Positions 33,015 through 46,131 of a stretch of DNA of 64,000 nt are shown in pieces (position 1 is the stretch's first letter; each line of letters starts with the position of its first letter). A program made the position numbers and the translations under genes. Below the pieces are notes generated by a model. It saw only the letters and a list, made by a program, of their open reading frames with translations. It was not told where the DNA came from and did no database searches. The stretch lies in assembly GCA_014529385.2 (NCBI GenBank), contig CM043961.1, forward strand, positions 16,224,478 through 16,288,477, in the 5' to 3' direction. The DNA comes from Adiantum capillus-veneris (taxonomy: Eukaryota > Streptophyta > Polypodiopsida > Polypodiales > Pteridaceae).

Positions 33015-33500
33015 GGTACCTGTCGCATTTTTTCTGGATGCTATGTCAGTATGTGTATCCTCTCCAAAAATTGAGTCAAAGAGTTCAAGGGTTTGAGTGG
33101 AATGAGTACATGCAACAGGCTTTTGATGGTATCAAGGAGGTATTGTGTTCTCTACCAACAGTGAGTCCTCTTGACTTGCAATCGATTTTGTATGTATCTA
33201 TTAGTGTGGGGCCGGTAGCTTTTGGGTCGGTGCTCTTACAAAAGTAGGGAAGGAACTTTAAGCCAGTATATTTTGAGAGCAAGATGAAGAATGTAAGCGA
33301 GTTCTCCTACACAGAAATGGAACAGTGGTTGAATTTGCCTTGGTTCTTGCTTGTTGCAGGTTCAAAACATATATGTTCACCCAAAAGTTCTATGTGCTCA
33401 CTACATCAAACCTTTTGCCGGATGTAGTATAACATTTGAAGCCTAGCAAGTGCATCTTAAAGTGGACTTTGGACCTTCAAGAGTATCAGTTATAGTTGAA
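33015..33500 (+). pseudogene. family C reverse transcriptase thumb and first RNase H
   Basis: Opens mid-domain with the RT thumb (YPLQKLSQRVQGFEWNEYMQ, QAFDGIKEVLCSLPTVSPLD). It continues into the first, retroviral-type RNase H (LYVSISVGPVAFGSVLLQK, then KPVYFESKMKN and FSYTEME). Stops and phase changes occur after 33247. The catalytic YxDD palm lies upstream and is missing, replaced by element B. Confidence 0.75.
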
Positions 33501-34020
33501 AGTGGATCATTTTGTTAAAGCTCACTTGGTGGACATAGTGGTACAGAAGGGAGGGGAGATTCCATCTTACCCAAGGGTTGACAAGGATGATCATGAAGAG
33601 GAAGTAGATATTACAGATGCGTATACAATGATGTTTGATGGTGCATATAGGAAAGTTCTTCAAAAGGCAAGTGGTGGGGTAGTCATTAAGAACCCAAAAG
33701 GCGATGTAATCTTTTCTAGAGTTTACGATCTTGATGAAGCTGAAAGTAACACAGAGGCCGAGTATCTCCCGCTTTTCCTTGGATTGAAGACGTGTGTTGA
33801 GTTTGGATTGAAGAGGGTCATTGCAAAAGGGGATGCGGAAAGTTAAGAAAGACAATTTGAAGAAGTGATTTTATGGCATCAAGAAGCTTTTGCATGAGTT
33901 TGAGAAGATACAGTTTAAGCATGTTCCTCATGAGCAGAATAAAGAAGTTGATGAGTTGGCTAGGGCCAAGTTGGATGCCTTGGTAGCTCCTTTAAAGGTC
34001 AAGGAAGCCTTGTATGTAGG
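33496..34020 (+). pseudogene. family C second, archaeal-like RNase H domain
   Basis: The frame 33496-33846 contains MFDGAYRKVLQKASGGVVI, NPKGDVIFSRVYDLDEAES, then NTEAEYLPLFLGLK and KGDAES. These are the D, E and D blocks of the additional RNase H found in Tat-lineage plant gypsy elements. After a frameshift near 33846 the tail reads HVPHEQNKEVDELARAKLD, the usual closing His/Asn/Asp block. Two RNase H domains in tandem are a recognised trait of Tat/Ogre-type elements, which places family C there. Confidence 0.7.
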
Positions 34021-34051
34021 AAGGGAGTCATTCAAGATATAGAAGTACTTC

Positions 34052-35266
34052 TTGGTAAAGGGAATGCCCTGTGGCATGTCAAAGGGTCGGCGTAAGAGAA
34101 TAGTTGCCACATCAAGAAACTACACACTGGTGGGTGAGGATCTCATGTTTTATGACAGAGATAGCATTCTGAGAAAAGTGCCATACAAAGAAGAAATAGG
34201 CATGATTTTGAAGCACTACCATGAAGAAACAAGCCATCAAGGTAAGGATCAGGTTGTCTTTTGTATTTTGAGAGCGGGTTATTGTTGGCCATCTATGATG
34301 AGAGATGCTTATGTTTTGTGCAAGTCATGCCATGAATGCCAAGTGTTTGCAAACCGAAAGCTTTTGACTGAGCCTCAGAAAGCTATAATTTCTTTTGATG
34401 CATTTGCAAAATGGGGAGTGGATGCTGTAGGTCCACTGCCAAGGACCAACAAAAAAAAAGTATATCCTTGTGGCTATGGACTATTTAACAAAATGGGTGG
34501 AAGCAAGAGCGGTAAAAGATGTAATAGCATGAAGAGTGGCCTCTTTTTGTATGAACATGTGTGTTGTAGGTTTGGAGCTCTTATGTTTATCATTTTTGAT
34601 AGGGGACCAGGGTTTAAGGGAAAACTTGTTGGTGCTCTCGTGGAGAAATTGAAAATTTAGCATTGGCATTCTTCTCCTTAATACCTACAATGCAACGGAC
34701 TAGTTGAAAGCTGCAATGGTCATATTATGAAGATGCTATCAAAGTATGCTAGAGAGCATCCTAAAGAGTGGGACTTGGACTTGGAAAAGTGTTTGCAGGC
34801 TTATAGAACTACGTATTGAGTGTCAATGAATTTTACACCATATGAGCTTGTTTATGGAAAGGAAGCTCTTATGTCCATACAAGTGCAGTTGGATGCCTTG
34901 AAGTTGTTGTGCAGAATGCAAGGTGCGCATAATGACAAGGTGCAACAAAGAATTCTTTCTCTAGAATTTTTGCAAATGAATAGAGAGAAAGCCAATGATT
35001 ATTATCTTCAACAAGTAGAGACAAGGATGGAGAAAATGAATAAGAGGCTGCCAGAGAAAGAGATTAAAGAGGGACATTTGGTGATGAAGTATGACTCTCG
35101 CTTGGATTTCATTTTTCAAAAGAAGTTGAGGGACAAATGGTTGGGACCATACAAAGTGAAGCATGTATTTTTGAATGGCACATATGAGTTGGAAAGGCTC
35201 TTTGAGGAACGTGAAGAAATATTTTGCAAGGGATGTGGTTCCATATGCAAAGAGTCTCTTGGTTGA
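34052..35266 (+). pseudogene. family C integrase
   Basis: The frame at 34052-34660 carries the HHCC zinc domain (HYHEETSHQGKDQ, CKSCHECQ) and the first catalytic Asp (FAKWGVDAVGPLP). After a frameshift it carries the second Asp (FDRGPGFKGK). The Glu block is in another phase near 34690-34720 (GLVESCNGHIMKM). The frame 34820-35266 holds the C-terminal part (MNFTPYELVYGKEALM and the GPF/Y-like DKWLGPYKVKHVFLNGTYEL). No chromodomain follows, as expected for the Tat group. At least three phase changes and a stop make it non-functional. Confidence 0.85.
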
Positions 35267-35299
35267 ACATAAAATGCTCCACCTAGGGGTGGGCAATGA

Positions 35300-36452
35300 T
35301 GATAGACCTCTTTTGGCGTGTACAAAAAGTAGTGTGTATATGCATGGGCATATGTGCAAAAAGATGTAAATACATGCATTTGGGATCTTTGCAAAGTGGT
35401 TTTGAGTTTTAAAAAAGATGCAATGTGTACAAATTGTAAATAGTCATGCTTGCATGCCGACAGCGGGGCACAGGTACATGCCTGGATAGGGTATCAAGGC
35501 CTTGGATAGGGTTCCAAGTGGCTTCTTTTGATTCTAGGGAATGTGTTTAAGATTTCTATAATGTAAATAATGCAAGTGGGAGATATGGACACCCTCAACC
35601 TGCCCGCGAAGTTTGGCACATGCTGCAATTGTCTATTTGTAGTGCCTTATCTGTAGTGATGTTTGCACCGCCATGGAAGTGGTCAAATATGATATGTGAG
35701 AATGTGGCAATGATGTTTGGGTATCAAGGACAAAGCCTACAAAATTTGGTGGATTTTGGAGTTCATTTGGTGTTTTTTTCGCGAACGAGGGGTCAAAATT
35801 GGCCAAAATTGAGCCTAAAAAGGTAAAAAAAAAGATGTGAAAAGGCTTTAAATTTCCACATCAGTAATTGGGCTGTGAGTGTTCATGCTAAAGGAAAACT
35901 TTTGAAGCCAAGACTCGACAGTTTTACCTCTCTGTGTATGGGACGAAGGAGGATTCCTACTACGAGTGATCTAGTGCACTCCCGTCGCGTTCACATTTTT
36001 CGAGTGTGTGGAGGAGTGAATGAGAGATTTTTCTCTTCAATTTTGCACTTGGGAGAGTCTATGGAAGTTATGAGCTTTCCATGTATGTGTGTGTGCGGGG
36101 ACTTGAGACAAGAATGTGCAACTTTCTGCAAGAATATGTGACCCTATGTCGGTGCCATTAGGGTTGAGGCTACTCCAAAGAGTCCAACAAAGCGGAGTTT
36201 GATGAAACCTTGGCAATGGTTTGAGAGAGGACTTTTGTGGCTGGAGTTTTTGAGTTTTTGATGGTTTTTCTTGTATATTTTGGTCACCATTAAGTGTGAT
36301 TTCAAGTGTTGATCAACTCGACTCACCTTGTAGTGTCTGACAGGCAAGGGCTTGTAGGTCCAGGTGTTTGGAGTTTGAATTGAGCTTGTGGGTAGTATTT
36401 TCATTATGATTTTGAATGGTGGTGAGTGAGGTGAGAAAACTAGGGGAATACC
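35300..36452 (+). repeat. 3' LTR of family C, copy 2
   Basis: Follows integrase after a purine-rich CCTAGGGGTGGG. It matches 12507-11335 inverted along its length, from GATAGACC to ACTAGGG(A/G)AATACC. The true outer end may lie some bases further on; beyond 36452 the two copies differ. Confidence 0.75.
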
Positions 36453-36479
36453 TTTTGTTGTCTTAAGGTTTTTGGGTGT

Positions 36480-36835
36480 GTGTGTGTACACGTCATCTTT
36501 TGATCCATCACCGTTTGATGTGCCTTAATAGTCTTTTGAAGAGGCATAGAGCGTGTTTTCTTGCTAAGCCTATCAATTGAAACAATCCAAGTTTCTTCCT
36601 TCAATCATTTTTTGACTTTTGGCATACCACACATTTTGAAACAGATTCTTCATGGTATGTTTACTTTTCATGGTAGGCCAACTTAAATACATTTCTACTC
36701 CTTGAAGAGTAGATTATGGAATCCCTCTTTGCCCCACATAAGGAGAAGCATGGGATTCAGACACGACTTTGTTATTGTGTGGGTGAGTAACACATAGCCT
36801 ATTGCCGTTTGGAAGATAACCATCCTCCAATAGAA
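36480..36835 (-). pseudogene. gypsy D1 integrase N-terminal remnant
   Basis: Out-of-phase minus frames contain KCVVCQKSKND followed by RKKLGLFQ near 36560-36625, the CxxC half of the integrase HHCC domain and the sequence after it. Upstream parts are only loosely recognisable. It ends at the junction with family C's LTR. Confidence 0.5.
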
Positions 36836-36838
36836 TGG

Positions 36839-37340
36839 TTATTTTTTCTTCCATAATGCAAAGGTTGTAATTACATACTTAAAGTTTAGGTCAGTAGCAT
36901 ACTCATCTATCATAAATGATAGATCATTGTGAGTTGCTATAGACACCACATTTACCCTTGACCGTCGTGAAAGTGCATCGGCCAGTTGATTGTGCTTGCC
37001 AGCAATGTGAGAAATATGAAATTTAAATTGCGGAAGAATATTTTTCCACCTCATTTTTTTTTGTCGGAGAGCTTGGTTTGCATCATGAAGTTCTTGTGCC
37101 TTTGTGATCCATTCATAGGATGAATGGAGTCCCCAAGAGATAGTGTTTCCATGTGTCTAGGGCATATAAAATAGCTAGTAGCTCTTTTTTGTATTTGCCC
37201 ATTGCTCGCTTATCAGAGTTGAGTCTTTGACTCTCATATGCTATAGCATGCCCTTCTTGAAGCAAAATAGCTCTAAGGCAATCACCACAAGCATCACATT
37301 GGACCTCAAATGGCTTTAAGAGATCTATTAATGTGAGCAC
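36839..37340 (-). pseudogene. gypsy D1 RNase H
   Basis: The frame 37340-37113 starts the domain (KPFEVQCDACGDCLRAILLQ, EGHAIAYESQRLN, YKKELLAILYALDTWKHYLL). The frame 37054-36839 ends it (KFHISHIAGKHNQLADALSR). A phase change near 37080 separates them. This is the retroviral-type RNase H of chromovirus-like gypsy; in a working element it removes RNA template after first-strand synthesis. Confidence 0.8.
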
Positions 37341-38214
37341 AATTGAGAGATAAGCTTCTCCTTAAGATTCTCAAAAGATTCTTGCACTTTTGTAGTTCAT
37401 GAATACTTACGTTTTTTCTTGTTAAGTCATGTAATGGGCCTACTATTAGCAAGAATTTTTCTATGAAGCATCTATAGTATGCACACATACCTATAAAGCT
37501 TTGTACCTCTTGTAGATTCCTTGGATTAGGCCATCCTTTTATTACCTCTAACTTTTCTGGATCCATACGAGTGCCATCTTTAGAGATAATGTGACCTAAA
37601 TATTGCATCTCTTGTAGGAAAAATTCACTTTCTTTTGGATTAATAAAAAGCTTATTTCCCTCACAACTTGAAAGATTACTTGGAGGTGTCTCTTGTACTC
37701 CTCAAGAGAATTTGGGTGGCCTGAATATTTTGCTCCAAACGATTGAACGTGGCTAGAGCGTTTGTCAAACCAAAAGGCATGACAAGATATTCATAAAGAC
37801 CCAACATTCCACGGAACGTGATCTTTACGATATCTTCATTCACTATCCTTATTTAATGATAGCCACTTTTAAGGTCAATATTACTGAAGTAGGTAGAGCC
37901 TTGTAGCTTATTAAACAAATCTTCGAACTGCGGCACGTGAAATCTGTTCTTGATAGTGATATGATTAGTGCCCTCTAGTCCACACATATGAGGTAGGTGC
38001 CGTCTTTCTTTTTCACTAAAAGGACATGTGAGAAAAAGGGGGAGGAGCTAGGCATCACCGTCCCTTTTCCTACCAATTCTTGCACTTGCCTCATAATCTC
38101 ATCATAAGGAGGCTTGTTAGGTGGCAAGCTTCCTGTTAGGAGCTCAATTGCATGGTCATCATCCCTCGTTTTGGAGCCCGGGGGATTCACTCTATACACA
38201 AAACAAGATGCCAC
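37306..38214 (-). pseudogene. gypsy D1 reverse transcriptase
   Basis: The N-terminal part at 38214-37975 reads DHAIELLTGSLPPNKPPYDE, VQELVGKGTVMPSSSPF and VLLVKKKDGTYLICVD. The thumb at 37608-37306 reads MQYLGHIISKDGTRMDPEKL and FIGMCAYYRCFIEKF. Between them (about 37620-37975) frames are broken and I find no clean YxDD. A short deletion is visible after KPPY, where several residues usual in the family are missing. Confidence 0.75.
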
Positions 38215-38224
38215 GTGCGAGTGG

Positions 38225-38700
38225 ACAACTTAAAAAAAACCCCTATATACGACTTATATTAGGGAATATGATGCCCCTTTCTACACTTATACGACAATCA
38301 ATGCAATAAACTATCATACCCCTATTTTACAAAAAAAATTTAGTTCTCACATGATCTAACTGAGTAAAACTAGTCAAAGAGCATGTAGCATAGTGATTGG
38401 AAACGTACTAAGGAACCACTTATGTTGATAACTAGATGTACCGTCAATGTGTCTTAGTTTGACTTTGAAACTATGTTCCCATTCAGCATGCACTCTAGCT
38501 ACTCGTCTAATTCTGACCCATCCAAATTACTCAAAAAACATGGTTATAAAGTTATGTTAAGTTCTCCGTGTAAATTTGCATCTATAAAAATGCTTTATAG
38601 CTTTCATCCCTCAACAAATGAACTATAATCACAACACAAGGAATTGATACAAAGAAATGTTAGTTCTTGCATGTATCTTTGTAGCTATCGACTCACAAGT
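38225..38700. other. non-coding insertion replacing the D1 protease region
   Basis: About 475 bp of AT-rich sequence with stops in all frames, lying between D1 gag and RT where protease should be. I recognise no repeat family or ends. It could be an unknown short transposon or filler DNA at a deletion. Confidence 0.4.
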
Positions 38701-39769
38701 TCAAGGGCAGACTCTTTTGGGAAGCCATAATTTTGAAACACAAAAACTTCCTCTCATTTTCCCCTTTTCTCTCTTCTTTCCGCACCAAATTATTGCTTTT
38801 GCTCGGCAAAGTCTATCTTTTGAAAGAAAATAGCCTTGATTTGTAAATCCCAAAACTTGTCCACATATTTGTGGATAGACTCGTTGGAGAGTAGCTTCAA
38901 ACTTTGCCATTCGGTAAGCACTTTGTCCTTTGCATCGCTTGCAAGGAATTTCTTCATGATGGAAACTCATAGACTTTTCCATGTCTTTGGAGCTTCATTG
39001 TTGCCACAAAGGCTAGCCCACCATTGATGAACATATTTCTGGAAGTGTATAGCTACATGCCTTAGTTTGTAGGACTCCATGAAGCCCTCGTCTCCAAAGG
39101 CCGCATCAAATTGCTAGATGAAGGCCAATACTTTGTTGATAGCACCAAAGGTGCCATCATAGAGGAGAAAAGAGATACTTTCTCCTCCCTCTTTGAACTT
39201 CTTAAGCTTTTGGGACCTTCTCCACACAGGGTAGGATTTGCGATGCCCTCTCCTCTTATATTCTCTAGGAGAATAGCTGTTGCTTTCGTCGCGGAAGAGG
39301 AGGAAGGTGAAGAAGAAGGAGAAGAGGGTGACCTCTTTCTTGCCTTTTTCTTCCTTTGTTTCCTCTCTTCCCTTTCATAGTGAAGAGAAGAAGGGCTATA
39401 GGTTGACCGTTTCCTCTTGGAAGGAGTTGGCGATCGTCTAGACCATCGTCTTTGTGAAGCCACATCTTCACAGGAACTTAGTGATTTGCTTCTTTCTCGT
39501 TCTTTGGATTCCTCCTCCCTTATGGGAGAGAGTCTTCTTTTGGGAGTCTCATAAAGAGGCCTCCTAAGCTCCCTCTCCTCTTGGAGAGGAAGGGAAATCC
39601 CATAACACGAAGTTGTTGAGTAACTTTGGCTTGCAAAGCAGGGTTGCCCATAGCTTGTTGCAACCTAGTAACAAGATAATTAACAAACATGGGGGCATCA
39701 TTGGCAACCTTCATGTGCAAAATCAAAGTTGTCAATATTCATTCTACTCTCTTGATTATTGTCAGCCAT
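38701..39769 (-). pseudogene. gypsy D1 gag
   Basis: ATG at 39769 opens MADNNQESRMNIDNFDFAHE, the same plan as D2. Through several phase changes the minus strand then shows an Arg/Ser/Lys-rich stretch (39463-39200) and gag core remnants (INKVLAFIQQFDAAFGDEGF, KTWKSL, then SNESIHKYVDKFWDL near 38870). A Lys/Arg-rich tail near 38760 is where a zinc knuckle might have been; no intact CCHC remains. Confidence 0.6.
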
Positions 39770-40154
39770 GCTAATTAAACTTATGTATAAAATTACTTTG
39801 TGCTTTGGTACCCTCAAAAACCTTAATCTCTATGCTTCTTTACCTTTGAAAATTAGTTCTCAAGAAGCCACACCCGTGGTTTAAAGACTGCTAATTGCAA
39901 AGACTAGTGGAGAGGGTCTAGCATTTCTTGGTTGATTATAGTTCCTGTTGATCTTGCTAGTAGCTCAATAACGGTTACAAGCCCCAAGAGATTCCATTAT
40001 TAAGGCTATAGTTCCCAACGGTGTACCTCAAACTAAGTCCTTCTCAAGTAAGATAATAGATCCCTGTCCCACTTACCCTATTGCAATGAACATTCCCAAC
40101 CTTTCATGGACAACTTAAGGAACTCTCTTCTTAAGCAAGAAAAAAGAAACCAAT

Positions 40155-40168
40155 AGCTCTCATACCAA
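40155..40168 (-). promoter_or_regulatory. primer-binding site of D1, tRNA-Met type, one mismatch
   Basis: The minus strand reads TTGGTATGAGAGCT, differing from the tRNA-Met site by one base (G for C). Confidence 0.65.
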
Positions 40169-41200
40169 TGTAATGGAAATGGCCTATGAACTTTGAGAAT
40201 AGCGGAATTAGGAGAATTAAAGAGAGCATTTTTGTGAGACTACTTTGAGAACATAGAGGGTGAACTTAATTAGCGGTAGCAACATAACCATAGTACTTAA
40301 TTAACTTGGCATGAACAATACTTTTGCAAGAGAGAGAGAGAGAGAGTTTAGAGAACTTGACAATAGTTGAGGACCGGATTTATGTGGAGCCGGCTCACCC
40401 TCCAATAGGCTTTATATATTATAGATTCTCCCATAAAGAGAGACTTGGTACAATAAAATATTTGTATTCCTTGTGACCTTGGTGATGCTATGAAGATGGA
40501 AAGATTCACACATCACGAGCATAACATAAACTTTGTAAAAGCATTAACCATCCCCGGCCTCAGCCCCAAGGCCTCAAACACCTTCGAAGGTGGAGAGAGC
40601 TAGCGGGGAATGAGGGTAGGAAAGAGGAAGAAGAATCATTAATAGGACAAAGAAATAGTTCCTCACTTATCATCACTCTTCTTGCTTAGCATAGCATAAT
40701 AGCATAGTAATGAAGATGGAAAAGATGGCAAGATTATGCATTGAAGCATGGCTCTTGGTTGGATTTTCATTCCATAGCCAAGAGTGTTGGTGTAGGGTCT
40801 CAACTTTTCAACAAGCTTGGAGAAGGAGATGGAGTTCTTTCACTTTCACCAAGTGAGAATGTGTGAAAAATGAGTGTGTGAGAGGGTGTATACCCCCAAG
40901 CATACCCTTGCTTGCTTTGGTCGACCCCTACTTGTAGCTCAAGCTTGAAGCTCATTGGACCCCTCTAAGCCTAGCCAATTACATGCGCAATGCATTTCAA
41001 GCAACATGGATAGTCTTTGGACAAGTGTCTTCCTTACCCCTTTGAAAGAGAGAGCTTGAAAATATCTAGATATTTGTTGAATTGAACTAGAAGCTCATTA
41101 GACCCCTCTTTAGCCTAGCCACCAATAGGATTCAAACACCCCATGTGGCTAAGCATATGGAGATCCTGACATGTGTCCATGTGCCCCTTGAGAAAGGGGG
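40169..41200 (-). repeat. 5' LTR of gypsy D1 (right end approximate)
   Basis: Begins at the PBS and shares an ordered set of phrases with the D2 LTR: GAGGACC...GGATTT...GGAGCC...CCTCCAA, a TATA-like stretch near 40414 and a CTCCCATAAAGAGAG block. Similarity fades beyond about 41100. It contains a short GA array at 40332-40348. Confidence 0.5.
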
Positions 41201-41283
41201 TGTCCTTTGGGTGAGTGGGAGGTTAAGTCAAAGATTCCCCTAACTTTGGGGCTTTCCCCCTCCTTTGTAGGGTCTCTTTTTGA

Positions 41284-41510
41284 CTCAAGCCCGTCAAGCA
41301 CCTTATCCCACCATGCATGGGAAGCTTCTCAAGAACCTTACTCATTAAGCATGACAAGCACCTCAAGCACCTTAGTCAGCAAGCACGACAAGCACCTCAA
41401 GAACCTTACTCATCAAGCATGACAAGCACCTCAAGTACCTTAGTCAGAGCACGAGAAGCACGACAAGCACCTTAGTCAGCAAGCCCGACAAGCACCTAAA
41501 GCTTGGGCTG
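41284..41510. repeat. minisatellite, 34-bp unit
   Basis: Units start at 41349 (GCATGACAAGCACCTCAAGC), 41383 and 41417, exactly 34 bp apart, with partial units on both sides. Shared words are GACAAGCACCTCAAG and CCTTAGTCAGCAA. Confidence 0.85.
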
Positions 41511-41764
41511 GGTTCCCACCTCAAGCATCCTAGCTTGCCCAAGGTCTAAGGACTTTTAACACTAATCTTTGGAGGTCTTTAATAAAGCTAAACCTAAGGT
41601 CTTTTAAGCTCCATTAGATGCACATTGCTCTTGATAGACTACCTCCTTTTGGACCTCTATTGAGATGTAACCATTTCTCTTCTTGGTCCCCTATTGAGAT
41701 AAGTTTAGAAGCACTTATTGCACATTTCTCTTTGGTAGACCGTCTCCTTTTGGACCCCTATTGA

Positions 41765-41926
41765 GATGCAACCATTTCTCCTTTTGGTCCACTGCTACGA
41801 TAGGTCTAGAAGCGCATATCTATATCCTAACTCTTGTTCCCCTTTTATCTTCCCATATTAAATGATCAGTTTAATATGAGAAAATCATTTGGTAAAGTTA
41901 GATATTATATTAAATGACAGATCATC
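41765..41926 (-). repeat. inverted copy of the chromodomain gypsy LTR
   Basis: On the minus strand it matches 13845-14002, including ATAATATCTAACTTTACCAA and GGGGAACAAGAGTTAGGATA. Rightward of this LTR block (41640-41790) two internal repeats of CCTATTGAGATGCAACCATT type suggest further LTR sequence. No coding part of that element accompanies it. Confidence 0.7.
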
Positions 41927-41929
41927 TTG

Positions 41930-42533
41930 TCACTCGTTGTGTTCTCATGGAGAAAAGTCGGTTGAAAAGCATAGGTAACAATTTGTGGAGAAGGATGGAA
42001 GAACTCCAAGTGCCAAGGGAGTTTATCTTGCGGGTTCTTGAGTCTATGAGAAGGTGATGCGTCAACTGTGCATGGGAAGAGGAAATTCAAAATTTTTTGC
42101 AAGCACTATTGGGGTTAAACAAGGATGTCCGTTGTCACCAACTCTCTTTGGTCTATGCCTCAATCAAATGGAACAAATGGTACTTGACTTCATGCATCAA
42201 GAAGGCATTGAAGAGGTCAATATTTGCAATGCAGTAAGCATACTGTTGTTCTATGCGAATGATGTAGTGCTTCTAGCACACACTTTAGAGGATGCACAAA
42301 AGCTTTTGGTTGTCCTTGAGAAAATTTTCTTGCATAGTAGGCTGATTGTGAATGAATCCAAAACAAAGGTTATGCTTGTGAAAACCAACCATAAGGAGAA
42401 GCCATGCATTGTGTACAACAATGAGACACTTGAAGTTGTTGAGAGCTTTAAGTACCTTGGCCTTGAGGTTCCGGCCAATCACAAGTGGCATGAATGTGCT
42501 ATGTGTCGTTTGAAAGTGGGAAAGAGAGCGTAA
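41930..42533 (+). pseudogene. LINE reverse transcriptase fragment
   Basis: The first phase reads NNLWRRMEELQVPREFILRV, the block after the first catalytic Asp. The frame 42054-42533 continues with GVKQGCPLSPTLFGLCLNQM and the second catalytic motif, here LLFYANDVVLLA where an F/YADD is usual, then VNESKTKVMLV and VVESFKYLGLEV. The DD-to-ND change removes a catalytic Asp. A deletion upstream has removed the first Asp motif, so the enzyme is dead. Confidence 0.85.
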
Positions 42534-42559
42534 TATGCATTTGAGAACATATGTAATGA

Positions 42560-43490
42560 AGGAAACATCAAGTGTTGGTTCTCAAGAAGTACCTTTTTGA
42601 CACATTGGTGACACCAGTTCTTCTGTATGGAGTTGAAGTATGGGGCGGAAGAATCTCAAAATCTACTTGGAAAGAGTTTGAGAATGTCCCAAAATAATTT
42701 TCATACAAACTTTTCCAAGTTAAGACACAAACACCATATATGCTCCTACTTCTTGAGTCGACATCTCTTCCAATTGAGGTTATGGTCATGGAAAGTGTTG
42801 TGGAGTACATGATAAAGATGCAACAATGCCCCTCACATCAACTTCCTATAATTGCATGGGAAGCAAGAAAAAAAGTTCAAAAGATACATAAAAGCAAGAT
42901 CATGAGCATGGGATGGATGCAAGACATAAAGAAGTGGTTTGGAAGATGGGATACATTACACTTGCTACATGATGCCTCAATTGACTCCCAAGTGAATGAA
43001 GCTTTTCTAAAACGCTAATGTATTACGTCTTGGGAGGAATCCGATGGGTTATGCTTCATACATTACACCACCCATATTGCCCCCAACTACAATACCACGT
43101 TCTTTGGTGAAAGAAGAAGCTGTACTCACCCTTACATGCTTGAGCCTCTGCCCTTGTTAGTGATAAACACTATCACACTCATTTGACTTAGCTCCCACTC
43201 CCTTCGATGTGAGACATGGCATTGGGGAAATGGAGAAGAGTCATATCAACTGTGCACATTTTGCTTAGTGCAAGTTCAAGAGTCTGAGTACCACACACAA
43301 CTAGAGTACTTAGCTTTCAGTCACATCCAAACTTGATTCCCTCACATTTTTAGCCATGACTTAGACCTACACCACTTTCCTCTCCTAGCCACAATGTAGG
43401 CTCTCCATTGTGACTCTCATCACCACAATTTTGGAGCATCAAGAGACACTCATCGGCCACACACATACTAAATCACATGTAACTTTGTTC
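42560..43490 (+). pseudogene. LINE C-terminal region (copy 1)
   Basis: The frame 42740-43018 encodes HQLPIIAWEARKKVQKIHKS, then GWMQDIKKWFGRWDTLHLLH and a DASIDSQVNEAFLKR block. The next phase gives a zinc-domain remnant (HSLRCETWHWGNGEESYQLC, ESEYHTQLEY). Copy 2 retains this in one frame with its Cys/His residues. The region is typical of the C-terminus of plant LINE ORF2 proteins, where it binds the element RNA. Confidence 0.7.
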
Positions 43491-43536
43491 CCATAGGTCA
43501 TATTTGACCTCTGAGGACGATAATAAAATCTATCTA

Positions 43537-46131
<2,595 letters not shown>

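Larger units (their letters stand above)
23680..36452 (+). mobile_element. Tat-like gypsy family C, copy 2, interrupted by element B
   Basis: Plus-strand order: protease tail fused to gag, gag core, zinc knuckle, linker and protease up to 25503; then element B in opposite orientation (25504-33014); then the RT thumb, two RNase H domains and integrase (33015-35266); then an LTR (35300-36452). The RT fingers and palm are absent. Element B's LTR ends exactly where pol resumes, so B most likely inserted into C's RT, and a later deletion removed B's 3' half together with C's RT palm. The LTR matches the copy 1 LTR in inverted orientation. Confidence 0.7.
36470..41200 (-). mobile_element. gypsy LTR retrotransposon D1, degenerate, 3' truncated
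   Basis: Minus strand: LTR from 40169 rightward, Met-type PBS, leader, gag from ATG 39769, then RT, RNase H and the first part of integrase ending against the family C LTR near 36460. The protease region is replaced by about 475 bp of unrelated sequence (38225-38700). D2 at 55.7-58.9 kb is a relative: both gags start with a NIDN(F/L)D(F/L)AH motif and the leaders share phrases such as ACACCCGTGG. The right LTR boundary is uncertain. Confidence 0.7.
41930..43536 (+). mobile_element. non-LTR (LINE) retrotransposon, copy 1, 5' truncated
   Basis: Plus strand: part of reverse transcriptase, a long C-terminal region, a decayed C-terminal Cys/His zinc domain, then a 3' end GACGATAATAAAATCTATCTA leading straight into a TC-rich simple repeat. 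The 5' part, including the endonuclease, is missing. Copy 2 at 54.2-55.0 kb (minus) shares the C-terminal region and the same GACGATAATA 3' end followed by a CTAT/CT repeat, so the simple-repeat tail is a family property. Confidence 0.8.

Noticed and set aside
34052..35266. Functional host gene derived from integrase
   Set aside because: Multiple frameshifts and stops, with LTR directly downstream, so it is element decay.
9099..42000. One large inverted duplication joining the two halves of the window
   Set aside because: Two repeat pairs are inverted, but their order is not mirrored and intervening elements differ, so independent insertions explain it better.
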